A stretch of 64,000 nt of DNA. It comes from Lysinibacillus louembei. Lineage in GTDB: Bacteria > Bacillota > Bacilli > Bacillales_A > Planococcaceae. A model generated the notes under the pieces. That model saw only the letters and a list, made by a program, of their open reading frames with translations, was not told the origin of the DNA and made no database searches. The stretch lies in the NCBI RefSeq assembly GCF_033880585.1, contig NZ_CP137624.1:496001-560000 (forward strand), read 5' to 3'. A program made the translations under genes and the position numbers. Numbering within the stretch: position 1 is the stretch's first letter; the number at the start of each line of letters is the position of its first letter. Positions 27,111-36,644 of this stretch are shown here, in pieces.

Positions 27111-27896
27111 CAACGCGCGGTCAGAGTTCATTTTTTCGCCACGAATGCGCTCAAATTCTGCCATCAAATCAGGAATGGTCAAACCTGGTTTTGTTTCTTC
27201 ATCGATTTGTAAAATGATTTGGCCTTTGTCCATCATAATGAGTCGGTTGCCTAAGTCTAAAGCTTGCTGCATATTGTGTGTCACCATTAATGTTGTTAAC
27301 TTGTCTGCTTCAACTAGCTCCTTCGTTAAGCGAGTGATGAGCTCTGCGCGTGATGGGTCAAGCGCTGCTGTATGCTCATCTAGCAAAAGAATCGCCGGCT
27401 TAGTAAATGTCGCCATTAATAGCGATAATGCCTGACGTTCGCCACCTGATAATAATCCTACTTTCGCATTCAGGCGGTTTTCTAAATTTAAATGTAGTCG
27501 CTCAAGCGATGTACGGAAGAAATCACGGCGCTCACGGTCTACGCCACGGCGCAAAGAACGCTTTGTATTACGTGAATAAGCAATCGCTAAGTTTTCTTCA
27601 ATTGTCATTGATGGTGCTGTGCCTGCCATTGGGTCTTGGAATACGCGGCCCAAATATTGTGAGCGCTTATATTCAGGTAAACGTGTAACATCAGTACCAT
27701 CAATTGCGACAACACCATAATCTGGTGTTAATGCGCCTGAAATCATGTTCATCATTGTTGATTTACCTGCACCATTACTCCCGATAATTGTCACGAAATC
27801 ACCTGACGCTAAGTGCAAATTGATATCATTTAAGGCAACCTTTTCATCAGGTGTCCCTTCATTAAAAATCTTATTAATTTGTTGTAATTTAAGCAA
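27102..27896 (-). CDS. ABC transporter ATP-binding protein (TrpZ-like)
   Basis: ATPase subunit of an importer. Walker A is GSNGAGKSTM, the signature is LSGGERQALSL, Walker B is ILLLDEHTAALD and the H-loop is TLMVTHN. At 264 residues it is a single-domain ATPase. It overlaps the permease gene by 8 bases. The three-gene set matches the CDS order of TrpXYZ-type systems (lipoprotein, permease, ATPase) that bring in tryptophan in several Firmicutes. Proximity to the trp operon fits that, but the substrate is not proven by sequence. Confidence 0.9.
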   Translation of the reverse strand: MLKLQQINKIFNEGTPDEKVALNDINLHLASGDFVTIIGSNGAGKSTMMNMISGALTPDYGVVAIDGTDVTRLPEYKRSQYLGRVFQDPMAGTAPSMTIEENLAIAYSRNTKRSLRRGVDRERRDFFRTSLERLHLNLENRLNAKVGLLSGGERQALSLLMATFTKPAILLLDEHTAALDPSRAELITRLTKELVEADKLTTLMVTHNMQQALDLGNRLIMMDKGQIILQIDEETKPGLTIPDLMAEFERIRGEKMNSDRALLG

Positions 27897-28893
27897 GTGG
27901 CTGACCTCCCCGCTCTGCTAAGCGTTTTGCCTTGCTTTTTTGTTGCTTGCGTTTATTGACTATTTGCGGAATAACTAGCGCTAAAATTACAATGACTGCT
28001 GTAATTAATTTCATATCTCCTGTGTCTAACCAATCGATGCGTAGTGCAATCGCGTAAATAATACGATAAATAATTGCCCCTACAACAACAGCCAATGTTG
28101 TACGGAAAATCGTTTTCGTACCAAAAATGGCTTCCCCAATAATGACAGAGGCTAAACCAATAACAATCATCCCGATACCAAGCCCGATATCTGCATATTT
28201 TGCATATTGAGCGATTAAAGCACCTGAAAACGCAACAAGCGCATTAGAAATACCAAGCCCTAAAATAATGAGGCGGTCTGTATTGGCAGAGAAGCTGCGA
28301 ATCATGCGCTTATTATCACCTGTTGCACGAATCGCAAGCCCTACCTCTGTTTTTAAGAACCAATCGACAATCAGTTTAATAATAACCGTAATAATAATGA
28401 CAACTAATAAAATGCCCCATGTTGCTGGTACTGGTGCGATGCCCATGCTTGCTAGCATGTTATTTAATGCATCGTCGATTCCCAAATTACTCCAAAATGC
28501 ATAAAACTTCGTAAAAATCGTTTCTTCGTTCAATAACGGGATGTTGGAGCGACCAATTGTATTGTCAGCTGTTAATCCCATAATACGCAAATTGATTGAC
28601 CATAGGGCAATCATCATTAAAATCCCTGAAAGCAATGGATTTATTTTTCCCTTGGTGTGTAATAAGCCTGTCATGCATCCTGCAATAAATCCTGCAACAA
28701 TTGCCACTAACGTCGCGAGTATTGGATGATAGCCGAGCACAATCATCATCGCTGCTGTCGCCGCACCTGTTACAAAGCTTCCATCAACCGTTAAATCTGG
28801 AAAGTCTAACACTCGGAATGTTAAATACACTCCGAGTGCCATAATTGCATAGATGATTCCTTGCTCCACCGAGCCAAATAATGCTGTAAACAT
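27889..28893 (-). CDS. ABC transporter permease (TrpY-like)
   Basis: A 334-residue polytopic membrane protein of the branched-chain-amino-acid/sugar (BPD_transp_2) permease class. About nine hydrophobic segments are visible. The N-terminus IIYAIMALGVYLTFRVLDFP and ALIAQYAKYADIGLGIGMIV are typical of permeases paired with PF04392 binding proteins. It lies between the lipoprotein gene (22 bases upstream) and the ATPase gene (8-base overlap), so it is the middle of a tight three-gene operon. Confidence 0.9.
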   Translation of the reverse strand: MFTALFGSVEQGIIYAIMALGVYLTFRVLDFPDLTVDGSFVTGAATAAMMIVLGYHPILATLVAIVAGFIAGCMTGLLHTKGKINPLLSGILMMIALWSINLRIMGLTADNTIGRSNIPLLNEETIFTKFYAFWSNLGIDDALNNMLASMGIAPVPATWGILLVVIIITVIIKLIVDWFLKTEVGLAIRATGDNKRMIRSFSANTDRLIILGLGISNALVAFSGALIAQYAKYADIGLGIGMIVIGLASVIIGEAIFGTKTIFRTTLAVVVGAIIYRIIYAIALRIDWLDTGDMKLITAVIVILALVIPQIVNKRKQQKSKAKRLAERGGQPLA

Positions 28894-28915
28894 GCTGAAT
28901 CATCTCCTAGAAAAA

Positions 28916-29911
28916 TTATTTCACTTCCGCATTCCAAGTATCTTTAATTTCAAGACCTAATGCATCTGCTACACTTTTATTGATTACTAATTTTAAATTT
29001 GCAGGGTATGCTGCTGGTACTTCACTTGGTGATTTGCCATCTTGTAAAATTTGAATCGCCATTTGCCCTGCTTCATAGCCGATATCATAATATTCAAAGC
29101 CATATGCACCTAAGCCACCACGTGCTACTGAATCAAGTTCTCCTACCATTGTTGGTAGGCTGTTCACTTTCGCTACATCGATAACAGATTCTAAAGCTGA
29201 AACAACTGTATTATCTGTAACAATATAAAGCGCATCTACTTTACCTACTAATGATTCTGTCGCTTGCTTCACCTCAGCAGATGTTGCTACTGATGCTTCT
29301 ACTAATTCTAAACCTTCATTAGCTAGTGCTTGTTTTACCTGTGCAATTTGTGCAACAGAGTTTTGCTCACCAGAGTTATATACTGTCCCAACTTTTTTCG
29401 CACCTAGTTCATTTTTCATAAATGCTACTGTGTTAGCAATTGTATCTGGATGTAAGTCAATTGTACCTGTGACATTGCCCCCTGGCTCTTCCATTGAATG
29501 AATTAATTGCGCATCAATTGCATCTGTTACAGAGGTAAAGACGATTGGAATATCGGATGTTGCACTTTTTGCTGCTTGTGCAGACGGTGTGGAGTTTGCA
29601 AAAATTAAATCAACTTGATCCCCTACTAGCTTTTGAGCGATTGACATATTGGCATTATTGTCACCGTTTGCTGTCTGATAAATAAATTCTGCCTCAATAC
29701 CTGCATCGGCAAATGCAGCCTGAAACCCTTTATATGCTGCATCAAGCGATGGATGCTCAACGATTTGTGTTACCCCAATTTTATATTTTTTTGTATCTTG
29801 TGATGTTTCTTTGTCCTCTGTACCTGTAGATGACCCATTGTTTGAGCCAGTCCCACATGCCGCTAGTAACAAAACGACGGCTACTAGTAAAAATGCTAAT
29901 TTGTTTTTCAT
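28916..29911 (-). CDS. ABC transporter substrate-binding lipoprotein (TrpX-like, PF04392 type)
   Basis: Extracytoplasmic solute-binding lipoprotein. A signal sequence ends in the lipobox LLAACG, followed by a Ser/Thr/Gly linker. The mature part starts KKYKIGVTQIVEHPSLDAAY, typical of the ABC_sub_bind (PF04392) family to which pneumococcal TrpX belongs. The start at 29911 (ATG) is chosen for its signal peptide; a TTG two codons upstream, nearer to AGGGGG, is an alternative. It is first in the operon, with a strong promoter upstream but no T-box or other leader. Confidence 0.9.
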   Translation of the reverse strand: MKNKLAFLLVAVVLLLAACGTGSNNGSSTGTEDKETSQDTKKYKIGVTQIVEHPSLDAAYKGFQAAFADAGIEAEFIYQTANGDNNANMSIAQKLVGDQVDLIFANSTPSAQAAKSATSDIPIVFTSVTDAIDAQLIHSMEEPGGNVTGTIDLHPDTIANTVAFMKNELGAKKVGTVYNSGEQNSVAQIAQVKQALANEGLELVEASVATSAEVKQATESLVGKVDALYIVTDNTVVSALESVIDVAKVNSLPTMVGELDSVARGGLGAYGFEYYDIGYEAGQMAIQILQDGKSPSEVPAAYPANLKLVINKSVADALGLEIKDTWNAEVK

Positions 29912-29959
29912 TTTCAATAAATCCCCCTGCTTCATTTGAATAAAGTGATAATTATCGTA

Positions 29960-29988
29960 ATATTACATGGGGTATTCTATATAGTCAA
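29960..29988 (-). promoter_or_regulatory. Sigma-A promoter of the ABC transporter operon
   Basis: On the minus strand TTGACT (29988-29983), a 17-base spacer and TAATAT (29965-29960) form a near-consensus promoter about 50 bases before the lipoprotein start. Confidence 0.8.
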
Positions 29989-30101
29989 TACGATTTACGC
30001 AAATATTCTTACAATTTTTCGCTTTAAACCGCTAAACTAAAGTTTTTTCGGAATTATGAATTTTTTATGTCTTTTTTCTTTAAATGAATAAAAGTAATCT
30101 G

Positions 30102-30734
30102 TTAGTGATTACGTCGTTGGTTAATTGTGATGAATAGCCCTAATAATCGATCTGTCGTTAACTGCTTATTTTGCAAATCCTTTAAGTGAGATGCTTGAAT
30201 AATACCTTCCTTTACCGCTTGTGCTAAAAACAGTTCTGCTGCTGTTTGCATAGCTGGACTTGCTGGATTCCATCCTGTCATTTTTATCTCCTCCTTTGCT
30301 TGACTACTTGAAGGTATTGTCATCATATCTTCAAGCTGATGGCCCTTCGGTAACCGCCAATTTCCTGTAACCTCGAAATGTGGACGGTCAATGCTCCCTA
30401 GCCAATCACCACCCCATGTGATATTTAGCTTACGGGCAATAGCCCCTACTTTATTTAAAGTAACCACATCATGCAGTGATTGTGGTGGGCCAACAGCGAT
30501 ATCCCAAGCTAAGCGTGATTTATGCTTACTATCAAGCGTCCATGTCACAATCTGTCCTGGCCTTGTGCGCCCTTGTGCATACAAGTAATTTTGTCTTTCC
30601 TGTGAGCGGTAGGTTTCCGTTATAAAAATATTTCGTATCCCAGCCTTATAACATTCTTGAAAAAGCAATTTACATGCTCTTTGTGCTACTGGTAATAGCT
30701 CATTAACATCCCGACATGTTGTTGAAATACTCAT
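30102..30734 (-). CDS. Phage endolysin, M15 L-Ala-D-Glu/D-Ala peptidase
   Basis: Peptidoglycan peptidase of about 210 residues. The N-terminal catalytic domain is of the VanY/Ply500-like M15 type: TETYRSQERQNYLYAQGR, HKSRLAWDIAVG (zinc His and Asp) and DRPHFEVTG (third ligand). The C-terminal 60 residues (PASPAMQTAAELFLAQAVKE) look like a short helical wall-binding or dimerisation tail found in Bacillales prophage lysins. The start at 30734 lies just after the holin stop with GGGAAG upstream; the longer reading into the holin gene is rejected. It is last in the tail-lysis operon. No clear terminator is visible downstream. Confidence 0.88.
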   Translation of the reverse strand: MSISTTCRDVNELLPVAQRACKLLFQECYKAGIRNIFITETYRSQERQNYLYAQGRTRPGQIVTWTLDSKHKSRLAWDIAVGPPQSLHDVVTLNKVGAIARKLNITWGGDWLGSIDRPHFEVTGNWRLPKGHQLEDMMTIPSSSQAKEEIKMTGWNPASPAMQTAAELFLAQAVKEGIIQASHLKDLQNKQLTTDRLLGLFITINQRRNH

Positions 30735-30738
30735 CACA

Positions 30739-31131
30739 TCACTTCCCTTCACGATGTAGCAAGCCCTTGAAAAATTCAATAAAAGGGTCCATGCTCTTAT
30801 CATCCTCTGCTAGCTTAAAGTGATTTAAAATCGAATTAATCTCACTTAATAAATAAACGATATAAAGCGCATATAACGCACTAATACCTAAGGGCTTTGG
30901 CATTAGAAGCGCTACGGGAATGGCATATACTAACACAACAAATAAAGTAATTTTACGTGCCACACCAAAAATAGCCTTTGAGCTACTAAATTTCACCTTT
31001 TTATTCAATTTTGCATTCAGCCAGCCCACTACTGTATCTAAAATGTTGGCAAACAAAATACACGATAAAATATAAATTAGCTTCGTGCTATCTGACTCTA
31101 AAAAGCCTTGCAAATAGTCAATCATCTCCAT
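30739..31131 (-). CDS. Phage holin (Cph1/TcdE-like, holin 4 family)
   Basis: About 130 residues with three hydrophobic segments: LIYILSCILFANILDTVVGW, the segment KITLFVVLVYAIPVALLM, and ISALYALYIVYLLSEINSIL. The charged NAKLNKKVKFSSSKA loop and LDTVVGW are characteristic of the toxin-secretion/phage-lysis holin family. It forms the membrane lesion that releases the endolysin. The ATG at 31131 is 8 bases after AAGGG; earlier Met codons overlap that site. It is separated from the tail genes by a terminator. Confidence 0.85.
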   Translation of the reverse strand: MEMIDYLQGFLESDSTKLIYILSCILFANILDTVVGWLNAKLNKKVKFSSSKAIFGVARKITLFVVLVYAIPVALLMPKPLGISALYALYIVYLLSEINSILNHFKLAEDDKSMDPFIEFFKGLLHREGK

Positions 31132-31164
31132 ATACATCACCCTTCATTTTCGTTTTTATACAAA

Positions 31165-31196
31165 GAAAAGCCCTCCACAGCAGAGCTGTGAAGGGC
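31165..31196 (-). terminator. Hairpin terminator between tail genes and the lysis cassette
   Basis: The stem GCCCTTCACAGC/GCTGTGGAGGGC (one mismatch) is followed on the minus strand by TTTTC. It would reduce read-through into holin and endolysin. Confidence 0.7.
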
Positions 31197-31209
31197 ATAA
31201 AAAATAACG

Positions 31210-31404
31210 CTAGTCGTTGGACTGCGTTTCCATAGCATTTGTAGGTAAGACACTAACGATAATGTGCTTATTAATGATTGCCCCACCGATATTAACAAAA
31301 TTAATTTTTTGCTCATTTAATGTCGTTGTAAAAGCCTCCACATTAAACTCTGCATTTTTTAAAGTAATTGCTTGTCCATTGTTTAATTGTACTTGATAAT
31401 CCAT
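31210..31404 (-). CDS. Small phage protein of unknown function
   Basis: About 64 residues, beginning MDYQVQLNNGQAITLKNAEF and ending in a flexible polar tail. It appears to be a beta-rich soluble protein. It lies between the tail-associated Tal-like gene and the holin, the position often taken by XkdX-like or hemolysin-XhlA-like small proteins, but the sequence matches neither clearly. The start at 31404 follows AGGAG by ten bases; the alternative Met at 31413 is only one base away from it. Confidence 0.6.
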   Translation of the reverse strand: MDYQVQLNNGQAITLKNAEFNVEAFTTTLNEQKINFVNIGGAIINKHIIVSVLPTNAMETQSND

Positions 31405-31420
31405 GTTTATCATGCTCCTT

Positions 31421-33229
31421 TTAATTAATTTCTACTTGTCCTAAATAGCTACCATTTTGTCTGAAGGTGATATATTTTTTTCCTCCGGTTGAGGTATAGG
31501 TCATTGTGTAACCGTTTATTGAATTTGCAGATACTGCATTTTGTACATTTGCGTCCAGTCTACCTACAACTCGAATATACTCAGCATTTAATTCAATTCC
31601 ATTTGTTGCACTAATTACTAAGCTGCCCCCATTGTATGCAATACCTGCTGTACTATATTGTCCAGCAAATCGAATTGCTTTCGGATAAGTAGATTGCCAA
31701 TTTTGACCAATTTGTAATGTCGTTCCTATAACGATGCTCTCTTGAACATTTATAGATGTAGCACCACTTATTGTGCCATTAACTATGACAGCACCGTTGA
31801 GGTTAATGCGATTCGCTTGAATCGTCACATCTGTAGCGGTTTGGTTAATCAATGATGCAATTGTATTACCATTATAGTCCGTCTGCGAGACCTTTGAGCT
31901 AATATTATGTTGCATAATACCAATAGACGCATTTGTATTATATTCTAAATCTTTTACGGATAGGTTAATTTCATTTGCACGAGCATTGATCTCTGCCACT
32001 TCATTTGTTATACGGTTATTAACACTTATATTGATATTGTCAGCCTTGAAATTTATGACTGCCATTTCATCTGTGATACGATTGTTTACTGATATATTAA
32101 TATGGTCAGCTTTTACATCGATAGCAGCAATAGATTTTTCTAGCTCCTCCACTTCAAATTTAATTTGATTGTCTGTTTGCTCAATTTTGCTTTGAAATTC
32201 CTTTTTTGCTTCATCAATGCTTTCTTTCAATTCCGTTTTTGTTTCCGTTAATTTCTCTTTCGTTTCCTTCAGCTTTTCTTGCTGCTCAACAAATAAATCT
32301 GTAGAAGATTTATTTGTTGTATTGCCAAGGACAATAGAGGAAGTCACTAGCTGACCATTTTGTAAAATGAATATCTGCTGTAATATACGTGTCTGCATTT
32401 CAATATTTAACGGCTCGTATATTAGCCATACACGCTCACCAATTTCTCGTTTTGTCAGCTCTGGAATGGCTGATTCAATGACTAGCTCTGGCTCATCCTG
32501 GATTTGGCTCGCCATATATTCTTTGAATGCTTGAGCATTAGTAAATTGCTCATCATGAATAGGCTCTGCCTCTAGCTCCCCAAAAATATCAGCTTTTGGC
32601 GACCTATAAATTACCTCTAGCCCATCTTTTCCATAGCCACGCATAACCGTTGTTAGATTCGCTGTATCCTCTTTTCGCACAACACTTGAAACATTATGCT
32701 TATAACGATATTGATAATCATAATCTCCACCGATTTGCTTAGCAAAATACAGCCTTTTATTTGGTAAAATCAAATATTCGCATTGAAATACTTTACAGAT
32801 TTTCGTGATTAATGAAACGACATTATCATTACCAAACTTTCCTATATCACTAATTAAATTAGCAATACTACGATCTATTGTAGCTTCCCACTCAGTTCCT
32901 TGGAGTGCAAAGTTAATATAATTTTGTAGTGTAGAACTACTATTGAAAATATTATGCTGCTGTGTTTTTGCATGGTCATAAAATATACTAATAGCTGTTA
33001 CTGTCTTAATTTGTGCTGTATGGCTAAGCTGCTTCACACGAAAATCATAATCCATTATCGTAACCATAGATTCAGCTTGTAGCAATTCATAGCCATCATT
33101 ATTATTACTAGGAAAACAAGAAAACGACACTGTCAAAGTGCCGTCTATTGCTTGTTCCATTTTAAAATCGCTGCCGATGTTTATTAAAGGCTCTACCTGT
33201 GACCCATCTAAGTTTGTTACATAAAACAA
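31421..33229 (-). CDS. Tail-associated (Tal-like) baseplate hub protein
   Basis: 602 residues. The N-terminal 370 or so (starting MFYVTNLDGSQVEPLINIGS) resemble the prophage tail endopeptidase/minor structural protein family that forms the baseplate hub of siphovirus tails. A coiled coil (about 310-390) and three repeats (ADHINISVNNRITDE, ADNINISVNNRITNE, ANEINLSVKDLE) follow, then a tip domain (NGTISGATSIN to VNAQ-type beta region). The start is TTG at 33229; upstream in-frame codons are cut off by a TAG. It follows the fibre gene, whereas most siphoviruses place the hub gene directly after Dit. Confidence 0.75.
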   Translation of the reverse strand: MFYVTNLDGSQVEPLINIGSDFKMEQAIDGTLTVSFSCFPSNNNDGYELLQAESMVTIMDYDFRVKQLSHTAQIKTVTAISIFYDHAKTQQHNIFNSSSTLQNYINFALQGTEWEATIDRSIANLISDIGKFGNDNVVSLITKICKVFQCEYLILPNKRLYFAKQIGGDYDYQYRYKHNVSSVVRKEDTANLTTVMRGYGKDGLEVIYRSPKADIFGELEAEPIHDEQFTNAQAFKEYMASQIQDEPELVIESAIPELTKREIGERVWLIYEPLNIEMQTRILQQIFILQNGQLVTSSIVLGNTTNKSSTDLFVEQQEKLKETKEKLTETKTELKESIDEAKKEFQSKIEQTDNQIKFEVEELEKSIAAIDVKADHINISVNNRITDEMAVINFKADNINISVNNRITNEVAEINARANEINLSVKDLEYNTNASIGIMQHNISSKVSQTDYNGNTIASLINQTATDVTIQANRINLNGAVIVNGTISGATSINVQESIVIGTTLQIGQNWQSTYPKAIRFAGQYSTAGIAYNGGSLVISATNGIELNAEYIRVVGRLDANVQNAVSANSINGYTMTYTSTGGKKYITFRQNGSYLGQVEIN

Positions 33230-33260
33230 TTCCTCACCATCTTTCTATCATTAACGTTAT

Positions 33261-36200
33261 TTAACTGAAAGAAGTGACCTTACCGCCTGTAAGTTCCTGT
33301 ATTAAGTTTGTCGCTGTTAAGGTATTGGCACTATTGTATAAAACTGTAGAGCCTACACTAGCTCTATAGCCGTTAGTATTACCTGCACCGCTAACATTAT
33401 TTGCATACAGACTAGAAATTCTGTCTGCATACATAGCATACGTAGCATTATCAATCTTGACGTTAGATACTTCTACTCTAGCATTTTGAGATACGCTGAT
33501 GCCTACACTATTAGATACAGAGCCGCAATTGACTTGAACGCTTGTAAGATTAGCATAAGCATTACGTACAGATATTCCGACACGCCCTGTAAAAGTGCCT
33601 TGATTAAAGACAACTTTAGTAGACGTGTTTGTTACACTTATAGAGCCTGTGAATATAGCGCTAAACATATTAATCTCAATAGTGCCGCCCTGTGTACGCC
33701 CTATATAAGTGTTGGCGTCGAAATACGTTGCGGAGCTAAATTCAATCTTAATCGTAACGTTAGGTGCTATTATATCTCCGATGGAATCAATAGCCTCTTG
33801 TAATGTCTTTATCGGTCTAGTTGCACCTACTTGGATAGTTCTATTAACCTTCTCAACTGTCGCCCCTCCAGAAGGTATAGTGACGTTACCGTTTATATCT
33901 GGAGATATATCATTTACTGTTAAGACACCCTTATCAACATACGACGTAACTCTACCCCCAGTTGATTCCTGTTTCAGTACAGTAGTAGTTATAGTATTGC
34001 TAGGGTCGTACAGGATAGAGCCGCCTGTAAATGCACGATAGGCAAGGGTATTGTTACTGCCGATGATTCCTGTTGCACGAATAGAGGATAATTCATTGGC
34101 AAAGATAGCAGTTCCTCCATTATTAATTCTAACGCCTGCTATGTCCATGCTTCCTTTTCTCGCTGCATATAATGCTATACTACTCGAATTGTTATCACAA
34201 TCTATTTCAGTATTCATAATGCGGACTCTGGAGTTCAGGCTGTACACAGCAGTAGGTATCCCATTTTCAAGTAGGAACGAGCCGCCCCTAATATTTACTT
34301 CGGTAGTAGTATTTCTTACGTAAATACTACTTTTTATAACAGCACCACCTAACTGTAGCTCAATAGCGCCGCCTTGTGTACGACCTATATTTATAGTATT
34401 GCCTGTATACGTTCCTGCATCAAGTACTATAAATATTGTGACGTTTGAATCTATCATATCTCCAATGGAATCTATAGCATCTTGTAGTGTCGTAAATTCC
34501 CTAGTAGCTCCTACATAAATAGTTCTGCTATATTTCTCGACTATAGCGCCGCCTGCCGATATTTCTACATCGCCGTCTTCATCTGGAGAAATGCCATTTA
34601 TAGTTTTTACATAGTCCGTTGGTACTTCTAGAATAGGAATTGTGATATTACCACTTGCGTCAGGCGATTGGCCATTAACTGTTGTTACTGGATTATAATT
34701 AAAAGGGATAATTCGTCCACCATAACCTGTTTCTTTTGTTAATTCAATCTCATTGGATTCAGCATAATTAATTACACTACTAGTCTGTGCTTGGTAACTT
34801 GTGATGTTACCTGTACCTTTAACAGCATAAGCATTAATGATACTGTTAGTATTTGCACTAATTGCATATTTACTATTGTTGATAGTTACAGACGTAAGTG
34901 CTACATTAGCAGAATATGTTAATATACCATAATTATTATTAAAGCTATCTATCAATGACCCATTAAGAACTACTGTACTGTTCATAATAAAGATAGCTTC
35001 ATTCTTGTTGATATTGTTATTATTGAAGTTAATAGTCATGTTATTCAGAACTACTCTTGAAGATGTGTTACGTATATCAATACATCCATTAAGAGTAAAT
35101 CTATTCCTAGAACTTGTGCACATAATGTCAAGTACACCACCTTGAGTGCGACCTATGATAATATTTTCATCATACACACCTTGGTCAACAGAAATAACAA
35201 CACTAGTCTGGGGCGACATAATGTCACCTATCGAATCAATAGCACTTTGAATAGTTGTGAATTCCCTAGTAGCTCCTACATAGATAACACGACTTACAGT
35301 TTCAATCTTAATGCCTGTTTGTAAATCCAATTCCACGTTGCCCTGTTCGTCTGGAAGAACACCGTTGACAGAACTAACTGCACCTGTACCATCTACACCA
35401 CGTTGAGCAAACAAAAGCCAATCATCACCACTAACAGGCGTAACACCTGTATTCGCTCGTTTAGCTTGCCATGTAGACCCATTATAAGTAACAAGGTTGT
35501 GCTCTACATATTCAGCTGTATTGTTCCATCCGCCTTTTTGTTCCCAACCTTCTATTAGGTCTGCCGCTAAATCAGCACGCACTGCCGCATTATTTGCATC
35601 TTCTGTAGCGACTATGGCTTCACCAATTTTCACAATCACTTCATCTTTTGCACTATTGGCTTCTGTAGCTGCGATATTAGCTGAAAGAGCTGCTAGATTG
35701 GCTGCTGTGACTGCTTCATTTGCGCTTGTTGTTGCTTCACTTGCTGCTGTTGTAGCGGCTGTTGCATTTGTAGCTGCCTGTTCTGCTATACTTGCTGCTG
35801 ATGTTGCTTCATTTGCTGCTGTTGTAGCAGCGATTGTTGCCACATTCGCTGTATCTGTTGCGGTACTGGCATTTGTTGCTGCTGTATTAGCTGCTTCTGT
35901 GGCTAAATTGGCAGCCGTTATTGCTGTGTTTGCATTTTCAGTAGCTTGATTAGCGTTAATGGTAGCCGTTTCTGCGGCTGTAGCAATTTGTGTTACATCC
36001 GTTTGTAATTGCTGTAATTCGTCTTTCAACGCTTTAAGTGCCGTCAATAATTGTGTTGCTTCTGTTACTTTTTCGTTAGCTGCTTGTGCTGCATTGTTCG
36101 CATCTTCCGTCGCTGCTTGTGCATTTGCTGTAGCTTGAGCTGCGCTATCAGCCGATTCTTGCGCTAGTTGAGTAGCCTCGTTAGCATTTGTTGTAGCTGT

Positions 36201-36632
36201 GATGGACTCTTGCGTAACTGTATTAGCTGCTTCTGTCGCATCTTGTGCTAACTGCGTCGCATCATTTGCGTTTGTTGCCGCTTCATTGGCATTATTTTTA
36301 GCCTCAACAAGCGACGTTTGCATTTGCTCTAAAACATTCTGTAACACCGTTAAGTCACCTAAGAGCACCCTAGCCTCTGTTGTGATATTATTAGCTGCTT
36401 CTGTCGCTTCTCTTGCTTCCAACGTTGCATTTTCTGCATTTGTTGCTGCTTCATTAGCTGCGTCAATAGAGCTATTTATGCGTGCTATTAATTCCTCTAC
36501 TTCTTCGTTGCCTGTTAAAAAGCGAATATCGCTTTGAATTTTAGCAAAGCGGCTCAAAATATCCTGCCATGTCGCATTGATATTGTTTCTTTCTTCTCGC
36601 GTAATGGGCGAGTTTGTGTTATACATTGTCAT
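33261..36632 (-). CDS. Long tail fibre / receptor-binding protein with three beta-helix modules
   Basis: 1123 residues. An N-terminal capping region (1-45) is followed by an Ala/Thr/Asn-rich coiled-coil shaft to about 360 with many EAATNAN-like heptads. A carbohydrate-binding-like module (GGWNNTAEYVEHNLVTYNGS, then W-Q-A-K) lies at 360-412. Three pectin-lyase-like modules then begin near 447, 702 and 929, each opening (I/Q)YVGATR-type and carrying IGRTQGG. They are joined by VNG-x-SPD-x-x-GN linkers typical of phage fibres. It probably binds a cell-surface polysaccharide. ATG follows AAGGAAG. Confidence 0.8.
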   Translation of the reverse strand: MTMYNTNSPITREERNNINATWQDILSRFAKIQSDIRFLTGNEEVEELIARINSSIDAANEAATNAENATLEAREATEAANNITTEARVLLGDLTVLQNVLEQMQTSLVEAKNNANEAATNANDATQLAQDATEAANTVTQESITATTNANEATQLAQESADSAAQATANAQAATEDANNAAQAANEKVTEATQLLTALKALKDELQQLQTDVTQIATAAETATINANQATENANTAITAANLATEAANTAATNASTATDTANVATIAATTAANEATSAASIAEQAATNATAATTAASEATTSANEAVTAANLAALSANIAATEANSAKDEVIVKIGEAIVATEDANNAAVRADLAADLIEGWEQKGGWNNTAEYVEHNLVTYNGSTWQAKRANTGVTPVSGDDWLLFAQRGVDGTGAVSSVNGVLPDEQGNVELDLQTGIKIETVSRVIYVGATREFTTIQSAIDSIGDIMSPQTSVVISVDQGVYDENIIIGRTQGGVLDIMCTSSRNRFTLNGCIDIRNTSSRVVLNNMTINFNNNNINKNEAIFIMNSTVVLNGSLIDSFNNNYGILTYSANVALTSVTINNSKYAISANTNSIINAYAVKGTGNITSYQAQTSSVINYAESNEIELTKETGYGGRIIPFNYNPVTTVNGQSPDASGNITIPILEVPTDYVKTINGISPDEDGDVEISAGGAIVEKYSRTIYVGATREFTTLQDAIDSIGDMIDSNVTIFIVLDAGTYTGNTINIGRTQGGAIELQLGGAVIKSSIYVRNTTTEVNIRGGSFLLENGIPTAVYSLNSRVRIMNTEIDCDNNSSSIALYAARKGSMDIAGVRINNGGTAIFANELSSIRATGIIGSNNTLAYRAFTGGSILYDPSNTITTTVLKQESTGGRVTSYVDKGVLTVNDISPDINGNVTIPSGGATVEKVNRTIQVGATRPIKTLQEAIDSIGDIIAPNVTIKIEFSSATYFDANTYIGRTQGGTIEINMFSAIFTGSISVTNTSTKVVFNQGTFTGRVGISVRNAYANLTSVQVNCGSVSNSVGISVSQNARVEVSNVKIDNATYAMYADRISSLYANNVSGAGNTNGYRASVGSTVLYNSANTLTATNLIQELTGGKVTSFS

Positions 36633-36644
36633 TCCATCACTTCC

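Noticed and set aside
29912-30101. T-box or tryptophan leader before the ABC transporter
   Set aside because: Only a sigma-A promoter and about 50 bases of leader are present; there is no AGGTGGNACCGCG-like box.
35497-36537. Hydrophobic plus-strand frames opposite the tail-fibre gene
   Set aside because: They are the antisense reading of an Ala-rich coiled coil, with no ribosome binding site or family match.
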